37,145 nucleotides of DNA from an uncultured Ruminococcus sp. (GCA_947627175.1 CANQVA010000018.1:1-37145); one strand, 5' to 3'; counted from the stretch's first letter, positions 7,692 through 17,331 are shown. Notes: a model not told the origin generated them from the letters alone. Made by a program: numbers and translations.

Positions 7692-9593
7692 TTAATCAGG
7701 AAATACAAAATCCTTTGCAACGGGAAGAGCGGATTCGTTAATACTCTTAATTTCAACATACTGAATAATAAGAGCGTCATTATTTGTTATTCCGTCGCCG
7801 TTATTATAAACATCGCCGTTTATACGTCCCTGTTCAGACAGATTAAATTCATCGGGATTTGCAATTGACTGCATGATGAGAACTGCATCAGAAATATTTA
7901 CTGTTCCGTCCTCATTTGTATCGCCGAATTTAGTTTTTGAATTGTCTGTTGTATTCTGAACGGGTGCAGTAGTTGTTGTGGTTGTATCTGCATCAGGTGT
8001 TTTTGTAGTGGTAGTTGTTGTAGTAGAATCTGACGGCGAACTGTCAACAGGCTTTCCGTCTTTTACAATTGTACCGCCGTCGAGGTTGCTACCCTCTGTT
8101 GAAGCATAACTTGTATAATACTCATTGAGTGAAAGTCCGTTATTGCCGAGGGCTTTCTGATGGTCAAGACCTATATATTTACCTGTTTCCTGTGTCTGCC
8201 ACAATGCTTTTTCCATAAGTGCATATTTTTCTTCTTCCCACGTAATCTGTGTTGAGCCTGCTTGCTGACCGCAGGAAATATTTGCCCACAGTCCGCCCGT
8301 ATCACCTGAATTTGTATTCAGACACCAGAATGTATGATTTATATGATTATCAATCATGTAATCACGGAGAAGTTCCATCCACTTCTGATTTTCTGCACCG
8401 TCCATATGACCGCCCCATTCGCCAATGAGTTCAGGAGCTATGTCTTCAGCATTTATATATGCCCATGTATCATACCAATAATCATCAAGTAATGTCTGTG
8501 TTGTAAAATCTTTATTGAACCATTCCTGAGCATAAACAGATGGGCCATAATCATGGGGAGAATATACAATCTGACTTGTACCCTGTTTCGGTTCAATGGG
8601 GTATTCTCTTGCACCACGGAAATTACCGCCCCACCATGCACCTATATACGGGGAATTGTCACGTCTGTCGGCAATGCCCCAGTAGTCACCCGGCATAGCA
8701 CCACTTAATGACTGTTCAACACCCTCAATGAAAATAAGTGCGTGCGGATTTACATCAAGTATAGCCTCTGCACAATTTGTAGCGGCATAAGCCCAGTTAT
8801 TTTCATCTGTAGAGCCGTCCCACTTTGCAGCATTTACACCTTCAGGGCCTTTGCCGTGTGGTTCATTCTTCAGGTCATAACCGATGAGTGTATCATTATC
8901 CTTGTATTTATCAGCAAGCCATACAAGAGTATCCTGCCATATTTCCGTTGTAATCATAGTGCCGTCGGCAGTTTCTTTACCATACCACAAATTATAATTA
9001 TGACCCGAGTTATCAGCATGGGGGCTGTGAATATCAATAAAAGCCTTTATTCCGTACTTTTTACATTTGTTAAGAATAACATCAAATCCACGGTCACTTG
9101 TAATAAGTGTTTTTCCGTCAGCCTCAACGAAATCTTTATTAAGATTTCCATATGTTCCTGCTTTAATAACACCGCCGTTTCCGTCGTCTTGGTCTACAGG
9201 GGGATTATAAACCGCCTGCATACCGCCTGCACTTATTTGGTAAGGTGTACCATTCATCCATGAAAGAATAAGTTCCGTTGAAATCGGGAAACGGATAACG
9301 TTTATACCTCTGTCTGCTACTTCCTGCAACATATCATCAATATCACCTGCATAGAGATAGTGCGGAGAATATTCTATACAGTTCATACCGAACCAGTTAG
9401 CACCCGTAAGCCATACTTCATTGCCGTTCATATCATAAAGACGGCTTCCCTCAGCGTGTAACCAGTCGTCGTTGTTATCATCAACGGCATTCGCAGTTAC
9501 AGAATTTTCAACAGATGTGAAAGATGCCGGAACAGCAGAAACAGCAAGAATTGCAGCTGACAAAAGTGCTGTTGTAATTTTTAGTTTTTTCAT
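7692..9593 (-). CDS. Secreted GH5 endoglucanase-type enzyme with Thr-rich linker and dockerin
   Basis: A 633-residue exported glycoside hydrolase. A signal peptide ends near residue 37 (TANA). The GH5 catalytic domain follows, with LTGANWFGMN, acid/base Glu244 in KNEPHG and nucleophile Glu392 in IGEWGG. Residues about 518-553 are a Ser/Thr linker with long threonine runs. The C-terminal dockerin (about 556-614) has calcium loops GDTNEDGTVN and GDVYNNGDGI. The family retains configuration and typically cleaves beta-1,4-glucan; the precise substrate is inferred. The ATG at 9593 has GGAGG upstream, while the longer frame lacks both ribosome site and signal peptide. It starts 22 bp after the UPF0210 stop with no obvious promoter between, so read-through from that operon is possible. 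Confidence 0.94.
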   Translation of the reverse strand: MKKLKITTALLSAAILAVSAVPASFTSVENSVTANAVDDNNDDWLHAEGSRLYDMNGNEVWLTGANWFGMNCIEYSPHYLYAGDIDDMLQEVADRGINVIRFPISTELILSWMNGTPYQISAGGMQAVYNPPVDQDDGNGGVIKAGTYGNLNKDFVEADGKTLITSDRGFDVILNKCKKYGIKAFIDIHSPHADNSGHNYNLWYGKETADGTMITTEIWQDTLVWLADKYKDNDTLIGYDLKNEPHGKGPEGVNAAKWDGSTDENNWAYAATNCAEAILDVNPHALIFIEGVEQSLSGAMPGDYWGIADRRDNSPYIGAWWGGNFRGAREYPIEPKQGTSQIVYSPHDYGPSVYAQEWFNKDFTTQTLLDDYWYDTWAYINAEDIAPELIGEWGGHMDGAENQKWMELLRDYMIDNHINHTFWCLNTNSGDTGGLWANISCGQQAGSTQITWEEEKYALMEKALWQTQETGKYIGLDHQKALGNNGLSLNEYYTSYASTEGSNLDGGTIVKDGKPVDSSPSDSTTTTTTTKTPDADTTTTTTAPVQNTTDNSKTKFGDTNEDGTVNISDAVLIMQSIANPDEFNLSEQGRINGDVYNNGDGITNNDALIIQYVEIKSINESALPVAKDFVFPD

Positions 9594-9615
9594 AATAATT
9601 CCTCCTTTATTATTT

Positions 9616-10974
9616 TTAATTTTTAAGACTTTGCATAGGAGCGGGAATGCGTCCGCCACGGTTTATAAATTTAGCGGCTGATTTTTCTCTTACAGGCATT
9701 ACGGGGCCTCCGCCGAGAAGTCCGCCAAATTCAAGAGTTTCGCCCTCTTTTTTGCCGATAGCCGGAATAAGGCGTACTGCTGTTGTTTTTGAATTTACCA
9801 TACCGATAGCAGCCTCATCAGCGATAATTGCGGAAATCGTTTCAGGGGTTATGTCACCCGGTACAATTATCATGTCAAGACCTACTGAACATACAGCGGT
9901 CATTGCTTCAAGTTTTTCAAGACTTAAAACACCTGCAACGGCTGCATCAATCATTCCTGCGTCCTCAGATACGGGAATAAATGCACCCGAAAGCCCTCCC
10001 ACTGATGAAGATGCCATTACACCGCCTTTTTTAACTGCATCATTAAGCATTGCAAGACAAGCTGTTGTGCCATGAGTACCGCACATTTCAAGCCCCATTT
10101 CTTCAAGGATATGTGCAACGCTGTCACCGATAGCGGGAGTAGGTGCAAGCGAAAGGTCTACAATGCCGAAAGGTACACCGAGTTCTTTTGATGCCCTTGC
10201 ACCGACAAGCTGACCCATACGTGTTATTTTAAAAGCTGTTTTCTTAATTATATCGGCTAATTCGTTTATTGATGCGTCGGGATATTTTGCAAGTGCTGAA
10301 CGGACAACACCCGGACCCGATACGCCTACATGAATTTCACAGTCGGGTTCTCCCACACCGTGAAAAGCTCCTGCCATAAAAGGATTATCTTCAACGGCAT
10401 TGCAGAAAACAACAAGTTTCGCTGAACCTATGCATTCACGGTCTGCTGTTCTTTCGGCGGTCTGTTTTACAATCTGTCCCATGAGTTTTACAGCGTCCAT
10501 ATTTATTCCCGACTTTGTAGAGCCTATATTAACAGATGAACATATATTCTGTGTTACGTCAAGTGCTTCGGGAATAGATTGAATGAGAGCCATATCTCCT
10601 GCACTGAATCCTTTATGTACAAGTGCGGAATATCCGCCTATGAAATTCACTCCGCATACATCGGCAGCCCTTTGCAGAGCTTTTGCGAATTTCACGGGGT
10701 TCTGATTAGGACACGCCGCCGCAAGCATCGAAACAGGCGTAACGGAAATTCTCTTGTTTATAATCGGAATGCCGTATTCCTTTTCAATCTGCTGACCAAC
10801 CGGAACAAGATTTTTTGCACGGTCAACAATTTTGTTGTAAACCTTTTCACAAGCTTTGTCTATATCTGTATCAATACAATCAAGAAGGGAAATTCCCATT
10901 GTTATAGTTCTGATGTCAAGGCATTCGTCCTGAATCATTCTTATAGTTTCGAGTATATCATATACATTAAGCAT
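9616..10974 (-). CDS. UPF0210 (PFL-family) protein
   Basis: A 452-residue protein matching the conserved PFL/UPF0210 family in length and content ([17 protein letters not shown] at the start, a Gly-rich [12 protein letters not shown] near the end). The family fold is related to pyruvate formate-lyase-like proteins, but the glycyl-radical chemistry is not established and no function is proven. It is nearly always next to the small ACT protein UPF0237, as here, 22 bp upstream. AAAGGA precedes the ATG at 10974. The UPF0237-UPF0210 pair has been proposed to sense amino acids or related metabolites through the ACT domain; that is inference from gene context. Confidence 0.93.
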   Translation of the reverse strand: MLNVYDILETIRMIQDECLDIRTITMGISLLDCIDTDIDKACEKVYNKIVDRAKNLVPVGQQIEKEYGIPIINKRISVTPVSMLAAACPNQNPVKFAKALQRAADVCGVNFIGGYSALVHKGFSAGDMALIQSIPEALDVTQNICSSVNIGSTKSGINMDAVKLMGQIVKQTAERTADRECIGSAKLVVFCNAVEDNPFMAGAFHGVGEPDCEIHVGVSGPGVVRSALAKYPDASINELADIIKKTAFKITRMGQLVGARASKELGVPFGIVDLSLAPTPAIGDSVAHILEEMGLEMCGTHGTTACLAMLNDAVKKGGVMASSSVGGLSGAFIPVSEDAGMIDAAVAGVLSLEKLEAMTAVCSVGLDMIIVPGDITPETISAIIADEAAIGMVNSKTTAVRLIPAIGKKEGETLEFGGLLGGGPVMPVREKSAAKFINRGGRIPAPMQSLKN

Positions 10975-10996
10975 TTGCGGATTTCCTTTCTTTTAA

Positions 10997-11266
10997 TCAG
11001 ATACTGTGCATTGAATTGAAAATATCTTCATGCATTGTATGTATAGAAAGTCCGAGTTCTTTGCCGAGATTTTCCATTCTGTCAACGAGTTGTGAAAAAT
11101 CTGCTGTCATTGCAGAAATATCTACAAGCATAATCATCGCAAACATATCTTGTAATACACTTTGTGTTACTTCAAGTACGTTTGCATTGTATTCAGCACA
11201 TATTCCTGACACTCTATGAAGTATGCCTACATTGTCTTTGCCTATTACAGTTACAACTGCTTTCAT
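10997..11266 (-). CDS. ACT-domain protein, UPF0237 family
   Basis: An 89-residue stand-alone ACT domain beginning MKAVVTVIGKDNVGILHRVSG, the usual ligand-loop region of ACT regulators. It resembles the ACT modules of GcvR-like proteins and is the standard partner of the UPF0210 gene that follows. A GGAGG site lies before the ATG and a clear promoter lies at 11300-11328. It probably binds a small metabolite and affects its partner protein; neither ligand nor output is known. Confidence 0.92.
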   Translation of the reverse strand: MKAVVTVIGKDNVGILHRVSGICAEYNANVLEVTQSVLQDMFAMIMLVDISAMTADFSQLVDRMENLGKELGLSIHTMHEDIFNSMHSI

Positions 11267-11299
11267 AAAAAAACCTCCATTGATGTTGATTATAACTTA

Positions 11300-11328
11300 A
11301 TTATACCACATCGCAAATACAAATTCAA
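11300..11328 (-). promoter_or_regulatory. Promoter of the UPF0237-UPF0210(-GH5) unit
   Basis: On the minus strand TTGAAT (11323-11328) and TATAAT (11300-11305) are 17 bp apart, about 34 bp before the ACT gene start. Confidence 0.75.
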
Positions 11329-11382
11329 GAGATTATCAAAATATTATTTTAAATTTATGAATAAAAGTCAGCTGAAAAAAAC

Positions 11383-11411
11383 TTGCATATATCTGATTAT
11401 TGTGATATAAT
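11383..11411 (+). promoter_or_regulatory. Promoter of the hisJ-like gene and downstream operon
   Basis: TTGCAT (11383-11388) and TATAAT (11406-11411) with a 17-bp spacer, 34 bp before the ATG at 11446. It is divergent from the 11300-11328 promoter. Confidence 0.75.
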
Positions 11412-11445
11412 ATTTCTGAAGAAAAAAAAAAAGAAGGTGTTTTCA

Positions 11446-12291
11446 ATGAAATTGATTGATTGCCATACGCACACACAATTTTCAATGGATTCAAGGGCAG
11501 ATATAAATGAATGTATTGAAAAAGCTATTGACATGGGTCTTTCTGCTTATGCTGTCACAGACCATTGTGAATGCAGTGCATGGTATCCGAAAAAACATTA
11601 TTCAGATACAGAAAATTTTGATTATTTCAACTATGAACAGGATTTTTATAAATCTGTCAGTGCAGTTACTGAATTAAAAGAAAAATATAAAAATTTTAAT
11701 CTTATTTGTGGTGTTGAAATGGGTCAGGCAACGCAGGATATTGAAGTTGCTGAAAAGATTGTTTCTGATGAAAGACTTGATTTCATTATAGGGTCACTTC
11801 ATCAACTGAAAGGCGAAAAAGATTTCTATTATTTAGACTATAAAAATATGTCGGCAGATGAAATTTATAACTTGCTTGAAAGATATTTCAGAGAAGTATA
11901 TCAGCTTTGCAAGCTGAATTGTTTTGATGTTCTCGGTCATCTTACATATTGTCTGCGTTATATGAAATGCAGATATAATATAAATCCCGATATAAGCCGT
12001 TTTGATGAAATTATTGCGGAAAGTTTCCGAACTCTTGCACAAAACGGAAAGGGCATCGAAATAAATACTTCAGGTTTAAGACAAGGTTTTGACGACGTTT
12101 TCCCGTCGCTGAAATATGTAAAACTCTTTAAAGATATGGGCGGTGAAATAATTTCAATAGGTTCTGATTCGCATTATGTTGACGATATAGGAAGAAATAT
12201 TGCCGAGGGAATAGAAACCGCAAAGGCGGCAGGCTTTACACGCCTATGCTGTTTCAGGAAGAGAAAACCATACTTTATAAATATTGATTGA
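11446..12291 (+). CDS. PHP-domain phosphatase, HisJ family (histidinol-phosphatase type)
   Basis: A 281-residue PHP-superfamily hydrolase. The first metal motif DCHTHTQFSMDS is at the N-terminus. Other metal-binding elements are DHCE, a GVEMGQ block, GSLHQ and the C-terminal GSDSHYVDDIG. HisJ enzymes hydrolyse L-histidinol phosphate in histidine synthesis, but PHP phosphatases of this size act on varied phosphomonoesters and no other his gene is in view, so the substrate is uncertain. The start is the ATG at 11446 behind GAAGGTG. The next gene begins 20 bp downstream, making this the probable head of a four-gene operon. Confidence 0.85.
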   Translation: MKLIDCHTHTQFSMDSRADINECIEKAIDMGLSAYAVTDHCECSAWYPKKHYSDTENFDYFNYEQDFYKSVSAVTELKEKYKNFNLICGVEMGQATQDIEVAEKIVSDERLDFIIGSLHQLKGEKDFYYLDYKNMSADEIYNLLERYFREVYQLCKLNCFDVLGHLTYCLRYMKCRYNINPDISRFDEIIAESFRTLAQNGKGIEINTSGLRQGFDDVFPSLKYVKLFKDMGGEIISIGSDSHYVDDIGRNIAEGIETAKAAGFTRLCCFRKRKPYFINID

Positions 12292-12311
12292 TTACGAAAG
12301 GAAGATATTTT

Positions 12312-12785
12312 ATGACTGATATTGTAAAAATATTACAGCAGAATGCCCGCATTTCAAATACTGAACTTGGCGAAATTCTCGGAATTACAGCCGAAGAAGC
12401 AGAAAACGAAATAAAGAAACTTGAAGATGAGGGAATTATAAAGGGTTACAGCGTTATTGTTGATGATGAACTTTATGATAATTCTACAGTTTATGCAACT
12501 ATAGAACTTAAAGTTACACCACAACGTGACTGTGGGTTTGACGACATCGCAAAAACAATTATGATGTATGACGAAGTTGAAAGTGTAAATCTTATGTCAG
12601 GTTCATATGACCTTGCTGTTGAAGTAAAGGGCAGTAACCTTAAAGATGTGGCACTGTTCGTTTCTGAGCGTCTGTCAACTATTGACGGAGTACTCTCAAC
12701 CGCTACACACTTCATTCTGAAAAAGTACAAAGAAAAAGGTATTTTCATTGACTTTGAAGAAACTGATGAAAGGGGACTCTGTTAA
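12312..12785 (+). CDS. Lrp/AsnC-family transcriptional regulator
   Basis: A 157-residue DNA-binding protein with an N-terminal helix-turn-helix (DIVKILQQNARISNTELGEI, then AEEAENEIKKLEDEGIIKGY) and a C-terminal ligand-binding RAM-like domain (SVNLMSGSYDLAVEVKG). Proteins of this family respond to amino acids. The start at 12312 has AGGAAG upstream. It is directly followed by an aminotransferase gene, and such regulators often control the adjacent gene; here they appear co-transcribed. The exact operator cannot be seen. Confidence 0.92.
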   Translation: MTDIVKILQQNARISNTELGEILGITAEEAENEIKKLEDEGIIKGYSVIVDDELYDNSTVYATIELKVTPQRDCGFDDIAKTIMMYDEVESVNLMSGSYDLAVEVKGSNLKDVALFVSERLSTIDGVLSTATHFILKKYKEKGIFIDFEETDERGLC

Positions 12786-12787
12786 CC

Positions 12788-13975
12788 GTGATAGATTATG
12801 ACAAAGTTCTTTCAGAAAAAATCAAAAAAATGAAACCCTCCGGCATAAGAAAGTTTTTTGATATTGCAGGAAGTATGGAAGGCGTTATAAGTCTTGGTGT
12901 AGGTGAACCCGATTTTTCGACCCCGTGGGTAATAAGAAAATCGGCTATTCAGGTACTTGAACGCAAACATATAATATATGGACCTAACAAGGGACTTGAA
13001 CCCCTCCGCAATGCTGTTTCAAATCGGATAAAAAAGAAACATGGCGTTGAATATGACCCCGAAAACGAAATAATCGTAACGGTAGGCGGTTCGGAGGGAA
13101 TAGACCTTGCTATACGTGGAATTGTTGACCCGGGCGACGAAGTGCTTGTAGTAGAACCGTGTTTTGTATGCTATGCTCCTCTTGTTGAACTGGTAGGCGG
13201 TGTGGCTGTTCCCGTTCCGACAAGAATTGAAAATAATTTCAAGCTGACTCTTGATGATTTCAAAGATAAAGTTACCGACCGAACTAAAATGATTATTATG
13301 CCGTTTCCGAATAATCCGACAGGTGCAGTAATGACAAGGGAAGATTTAAAACCTATTGCTGAATTTCTGCGTGATACTGATATAATAGTTCTTTCGGATG
13401 AAATATACTCCGAACTTACATACGGCAGAAAACATTTCTCTATAATCGAACTTGACGGCATGAGAGAACGCACTATATATGTGAACGGCTTTTCAAAGGC
13501 TTATGCAATGACCGGTTGGAGGTTGGGCTATGTTACAGCACCTGAACCTATTATATCCCAAATTGCAAAAATTCACCAGTACGGCATTATGTGCAGTCCC
13601 TATATAAGCCAGAATGCAGCTGTTGAGGCTCTCAACTCCTGCGATGATGAAATTGTAAAAATGAGAGATGAATACGATGCACGCCGTCGTTATCTTGTAA
13701 ACGAATTTAACAGAATAAGTCTAACCTGCTTTAATCCTGAGGGTGCATTTTATGTATTTCCCTGTATAAAAAGCACGGGGCTTACAAGTGAGGAATTTTG
13801 CGAGAGACTTCTCTATGAAGAAAAAGTTGCAGTAGTTCCGGGTAGTGCTTTCGGTGACAGCGGTGAGGGATATATACGTATTTCTTATGCTTATTCATTA
13901 AAACACCTTATGGAAGCTATGAGAAGAATTGAAAATTTCCTTACAAAATTAAAAGGTGAAAATCATGAAAGTTAA
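12788..13975 (+). CDS. Class I/II PLP-dependent aminotransferase
   Basis: A 395-residue fold-type I aminotransferase starting with GTG, two bases after the regulator's stop; AGGGGA lies about 11 bp upstream. Family features are GVGEPDFSTP, the PNNPTGAV loop, SDEIYSEL, the Schiff-base lysine 237 in NGFSKAYAMTGWRLGY, and the C-terminal arginine motif YIRISYA. This resembles the aspartate/aromatic aminotransferase subgroup (PatA/AspC-like); the amino-acid substrate cannot be assigned. Its 3' end overlaps ispE by 11 bp. Confidence 0.93.
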   Translation: MIDYDKVLSEKIKKMKPSGIRKFFDIAGSMEGVISLGVGEPDFSTPWVIRKSAIQVLERKHIIYGPNKGLEPLRNAVSNRIKKKHGVEYDPENEIIVTVGGSEGIDLAIRGIVDPGDEVLVVEPCFVCYAPLVELVGGVAVPVPTRIENNFKLTLDDFKDKVTDRTKMIIMPFPNNPTGAVMTREDLKPIAEFLRDTDIIVLSDEIYSELTYGRKHFSIIELDGMRERTIYVNGFSKAYAMTGWRLGYVTAPEPIISQIAKIHQYGIMCSPYISQNAAVEALNSCDDEIVKMRDEYDARRRYLVNEFNRISLTCFNPEGAFYVFPCIKSTGLTSEEFCERLLYEEKVAVVPGSAFGDSGEGYIRISYAYSLKHLMEAMRRIENFLTKLKGENHES

Positions 13976-14825
13976 AACAGCCGCTAAAATAAATCTTTCA
14001 CTTGACGTTACAGGCAGACTTGATAACGGTTATCATACAATTGAAAGCGTTTTCCAGACTGTCAGTATATATGATGAAGTAACAGTTGAACTTACAGATT
14101 CGGGAATAATACTGTCATGTGAAGTACCTGAAAAATTTTCCGACTGCGACAATATACCATGCGATGAAAAAAATATTGCATACAAATCCGCAAGGAAATT
14201 TTTTGATGACAATAATCTTGATATCGGTTGCAGAATACATATTAAAAAGGGTATTCCCTCACAGGCAGGCATGGGCGGAGGAAGTTCCGACTCTGCTGTT
14301 GTTCTGTACTGTCTTTCAAAGCTGACCGGTAAGAAAATTATTTCCCCTGAAAAACTTGGTGCAGATGTGCCGTTTTTCCTTACAGGCGGTACAGCTTATG
14401 TAACGGGAATAGGCGAAAAAATAATTCCCATTGCCGACTATTCGGGAAGATATTTTGTTATCGCAAAGGGAAAAGAAGGTGTTTCAACATTAGAGGCTTA
14501 CAGAAAAATTGACTCACTTGTAAATCCCGTTCACCCGCAAACTGATAAACTTGTTGAGGCTATCCAAAATTCTCCCGAAAATGCTTACAGGTATTTCGGC
14601 AATCTCTTTGAAGATGCCGTACAGCTTGAAGAAGTAAATAATATAAAGTCAATAATGTTAAGATATAACGCACTTTCGGCAGCTATGACAGGAAGCGGTT
14701 CAGCAGTTTTCGGACTGTTTTCAGATTTGTCTACAGCTGAAACTTGTTATAATGAACTTCTGCATTCAGGATTTTATGCGGAAATATGCAAGTCCGTAAA
14801 TAAATCATTTGTCGAAACGGAATAA
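13965..14825 (+). CDS. ispE: 4-diphosphocytidyl-2-C-methyl-D-erythritol kinase
   Basis: A 286-residue GHMP kinase that phosphorylates 4-diphosphocytidyl-methylerythritol with ATP, the fourth step of the MEP isoprenoid pathway. Diagnostic segments are AKINLSLDVTGRLDNGYH near the start, the ATP-binding loop PSQAGMGGGSSDSA (about 98-111), ADVPFFLTGGTA, and the C-terminal MTGSGSAVFGLF. The ATG at 13965 lies in the aminotransferase 3' end behind AAGGTG; the ATG 9 bp upstream has no such site. A terminator follows at 14852-14872. Confidence 0.96.
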   Translation: MKVKTAAKINLSLDVTGRLDNGYHTIESVFQTVSIYDEVTVELTDSGIILSCEVPEKFSDCDNIPCDEKNIAYKSARKFFDDNNLDIGCRIHIKKGIPSQAGMGGGSSDSAVVLYCLSKLTGKKIISPEKLGADVPFFLTGGTAYVTGIGEKIIPIADYSGRYFVIAKGKEGVSTLEAYRKIDSLVNPVHPQTDKLVEAIQNSPENAYRYFGNLFEDAVQLEEVNNIKSIMLRYNALSAAMTGSGSAVFGLFSDLSTAETCYNELLHSGFYAEICKSVNKSFVETE

Positions 14826-14851
14826 TTTCATCATCTGCAAATAATAAGATT

Positions 14852-14872
14852 CCCGTATTTATAAAATACGGG
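14852..14872 (+). terminator. Intrinsic terminator after ispE
   Basis: CCCGTATTT (14852-14860) pairs with AAATACGGG (14864-14872) around a 3-nt loop and is followed by GTTTTATT. It ends the hisJ-lrp-aminotransferase-ispE unit. Confidence 0.85.
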
Positions 14873-14920
14873 GTTTTATTATTTTATTATTTTTGTTTCC
14901 AAATTGTTTTTATAATTTCG

Positions 14921-14949
14921 TTGACATTTGTATTTTCTTATGGTAAAAT
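14921..14949 (+). promoter_or_regulatory. Promoter of the GGDEF-EAL gene
   Basis: TTGACA (14921-14926) and TAAAAT (14944-14949) with a 17-bp spacer, 36 bp before the ATG at 14986. Confidence 0.78.
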
Positions 14950-14985
14950 TATGATATAAAAAAATGCGGGAGATGGTGATATGAT

Positions 14986-17286
14986 ATGAAATGGATTTAT
15001 GTTTCAGCTTTATGCGGAGCAGTAATACTTATGCTGTTCTGTTTTTTCTATAGTAAAGTAAAGACAAAGAAAAACGTTCTTGAAAAACCCATGCGGAGAA
15101 TTATGATTTTTGCAGGAATTTCAATTACTGCCAACTGTATTGCGGTGCTTATGACTTCTAAGTTTTATGCACTTATCTGTTATGCAATTTATCACTGTTT
15201 TTTAGATGCTTTCGGAATGGCACTTCTTCACTATGTCAGACTTTATACGGGAATACGGGCTAAAAATAAGAACGGAATTAAAATTATGGGCATTTCTGCT
15301 CTGATTGACTGTTTGTTGCTTTTGAGTAATCCTTTTATTAAAATTGTCTATGACTGCGTTTTAATAAGCGATAAATACGGGCATTTCTGGAAAGTAACGG
15401 ACAGGGGATTTCTATTTCTGTTTCACCTTGCAGTGATTTACAGTTTCATTGTTGTTTCGTTTGTTACTTTAATTAAAAAAGCCTCGTCATCACCGGCTAT
15501 ATATAAAATCAAATATGTAACTGTTGCGTTTATGGTTGGAATTTCCATGGCAATGAATTTAATGTATATGAATTTCGATTTTAATTTTGACAGTTCGCTT
15601 GTTTGTTATGCTCTCATGACGTGTGCAGTGTATTATTTTTCTATACTCTATATCCCGAGAGGACTTATGGAAAAACTGCTTTTCTTTACAATCGCTAACA
15701 TGAAAGACGGTATAATATGTATGGATATTGACGGAAAATGTGTTCATTTCAACAAAAATGCCGATATTTACTGTGACGCTTACAACGATTTTCAGGCAAT
15801 TGAACAGCAGGCGAAATATATGTTCCGTGAAAATGTCGGTGAGGGAGTGACAGAAGCGACATGGGAATCTGTAAGGCGTGTTGATGGGGAAATGCACCAT
15901 TATACACTTGAATACAAGAGTATTTTCGACAATCACCGCTGTTATCTCGGCTGTTTTTTCATTATCCATGACCACACGGAAGAAACAAATAAATTTTCTG
16001 CTGAAAAATACCGTGCGACGCATGATATGCTTACAGGTGTATATAATAAGGAATATTTCTGTGAAAAGTCAAGTCAGATGATTCGTGAAAATCCTGATAC
16101 CTCTTATTATATAATATGCAGTGATGTTAAAAACTTTAAACTTGTGAACGATATTTTCGGTGTTGAAACAGGCGACAATCTGCTTAAAAAAATCGCTGCT
16201 TTATTACAGGAAGTTATTCCTGAAAACTGCGTATACGGCAGACTTTCTTCAGACCGTTTTGCAATGTGTGTTCCGAAAGATACTTTTAATGAAAGTGTGT
16301 TGCTTAAACGTATAAGAAAAATAGATTCACTACCCGAAAATACTTCATTCAAGATTCATATACACATAGGCGTTTATGAAGTTACAGACCCTGATATAAG
16401 AGTTTCTGTAATGTGTGACCGTGCAAACCTTGCTATACATACAATTAAAGACAGCTATCAGAATATAGTTGCATATTATGACAGTCATCTCAGAGAAGAC
16501 TTTATTAACGAACAAAAAGTTATAAGTGAATTTGAAAATGCACTGAAAACAAAACAATTCAAGGCTTATGTACAACCGCAGATTACAGCAAAAGACGGCA
16601 AAATAAACGGCGGTGAAGTTCTTGTCCGCTGGCTTCACCCTGACGGAATGATACCGCCTTATAAGTTTATACAAATTTTTGAACAGACAGGTCTTATAAG
16701 CCGTCTTGACAGCTATATGTGGGAGCTTGCTTGTATTCAGCTTGATAAATGGAATAAAGAGGGGAGAACAAATTATTATCTTTCAGTAAATATTTCTCAG
16801 AAAGATTTCTATTTGCTTGATGTTTACGAAGTAATTACTTCACTTGTAAAAAAATATAATATCAATCCGAAAAATCTGCACCTTGAAATTACTGAAACTG
16901 CTATTATGAACAATCCTACTGAACAACTTAAACTTGTAAGCCGATTAAGGGAGTTTGGTTTTCTTATTGAAATAGACGATTTCGGAAGCGGATATTCTTC
17001 ACTTAATACCCTTAAAGACCTTACAGCAGATGTTCTTAAAATTGATATGGGATTCCTTAAACATACCGAAAACAGGGAAGAACGCAGTAAAACTATTCTC
17101 CGCATGATTATTTCACTTGCAAAATCTCTTGATATGGAAGTAATCACGGAAGGCGTGGAAACAAAAGAACAAGTTGATTTTCTTACAGAGTTCGGTTGCG
17201 ATATTTTTCAGGGGTATTTTTTCGCAAAGCCTATGCCTATAGAGGAATTTGAAGAAAAATACATCGGTACTTATACTAAAGTATAA
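14986..17286 (+). CDS. Membrane 7TM-PAS-(degenerate GGDEF)-EAL cyclic-di-GMP protein
   Basis: A 766-residue sensor protein. Residues 1-222 contain about seven membrane helices, similar to the 7TM sensor region found in front of some kinases. A PAS-like domain (about 230-330) follows. The GGDEF domain (about 340-500) has SSDRF at 421-425 instead of GG(D/E)EF, so diguanylate cyclase activity is unlikely. The EAL domain (about 515-760) keeps the phosphodiesterase residues: Glu544 in EVL, Asn602, Glu634, Asp664-Asp665 in DDFGSGYSS, Lys685 and Glu722. The most likely role is hydrolysis of cyclic-di-GMP in response to an unknown signal. lepA begins 45 bp downstream without an intervening terminator. 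Confidence 0.92.
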   Translation: MKWIYVSALCGAVILMLFCFFYSKVKTKKNVLEKPMRRIMIFAGISITANCIAVLMTSKFYALICYAIYHCFLDAFGMALLHYVRLYTGIRAKNKNGIKIMGISALIDCLLLLSNPFIKIVYDCVLISDKYGHFWKVTDRGFLFLFHLAVIYSFIVVSFVTLIKKASSSPAIYKIKYVTVAFMVGISMAMNLMYMNFDFNFDSSLVCYALMTCAVYYFSILYIPRGLMEKLLFFTIANMKDGIICMDIDGKCVHFNKNADIYCDAYNDFQAIEQQAKYMFRENVGEGVTEATWESVRRVDGEMHHYTLEYKSIFDNHRCYLGCFFIIHDHTEETNKFSAEKYRATHDMLTGVYNKEYFCEKSSQMIRENPDTSYYIICSDVKNFKLVNDIFGVETGDNLLKKIAALLQEVIPENCVYGRLSSDRFAMCVPKDTFNESVLLKRIRKIDSLPENTSFKIHIHIGVYEVTDPDIRVSVMCDRANLAIHTIKDSYQNIVAYYDSHLREDFINEQKVISEFENALKTKQFKAYVQPQITAKDGKINGGEVLVRWLHPDGMIPPYKFIQIFEQTGLISRLDSYMWELACIQLDKWNKEGRTNYYLSVNISQKDFYLLDVYEVITSLVKKYNINPKNLHLEITETAIMNNPTEQLKLVSRLREFGFLIEIDDFGSGYSSLNTLKDLTADVLKIDMGFLKHTENREERSKTILRMIISLAKSLDMEVITEGVETKEQVDFLTEFGCDIFQGYFFAKPMPIEEFEEKYIGTYTKV

Positions 17287-17331
17287 ACTTTATATATTTT
17301 ATATTTTTTGATACAGAAAAGAGGAGTAAAT

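Noticed and set aside
8742-9263. 173-codon plus-strand frame
   Set aside because: It lies wholly antisense within the GH5 coding region, which has full family motifs; composition is that of a shadow frame.
15559-16023. 154-codon minus-strand frame
   Set aside because: Antisense to the PAS region of the GGDEF-EAL gene and without a ribosome site.
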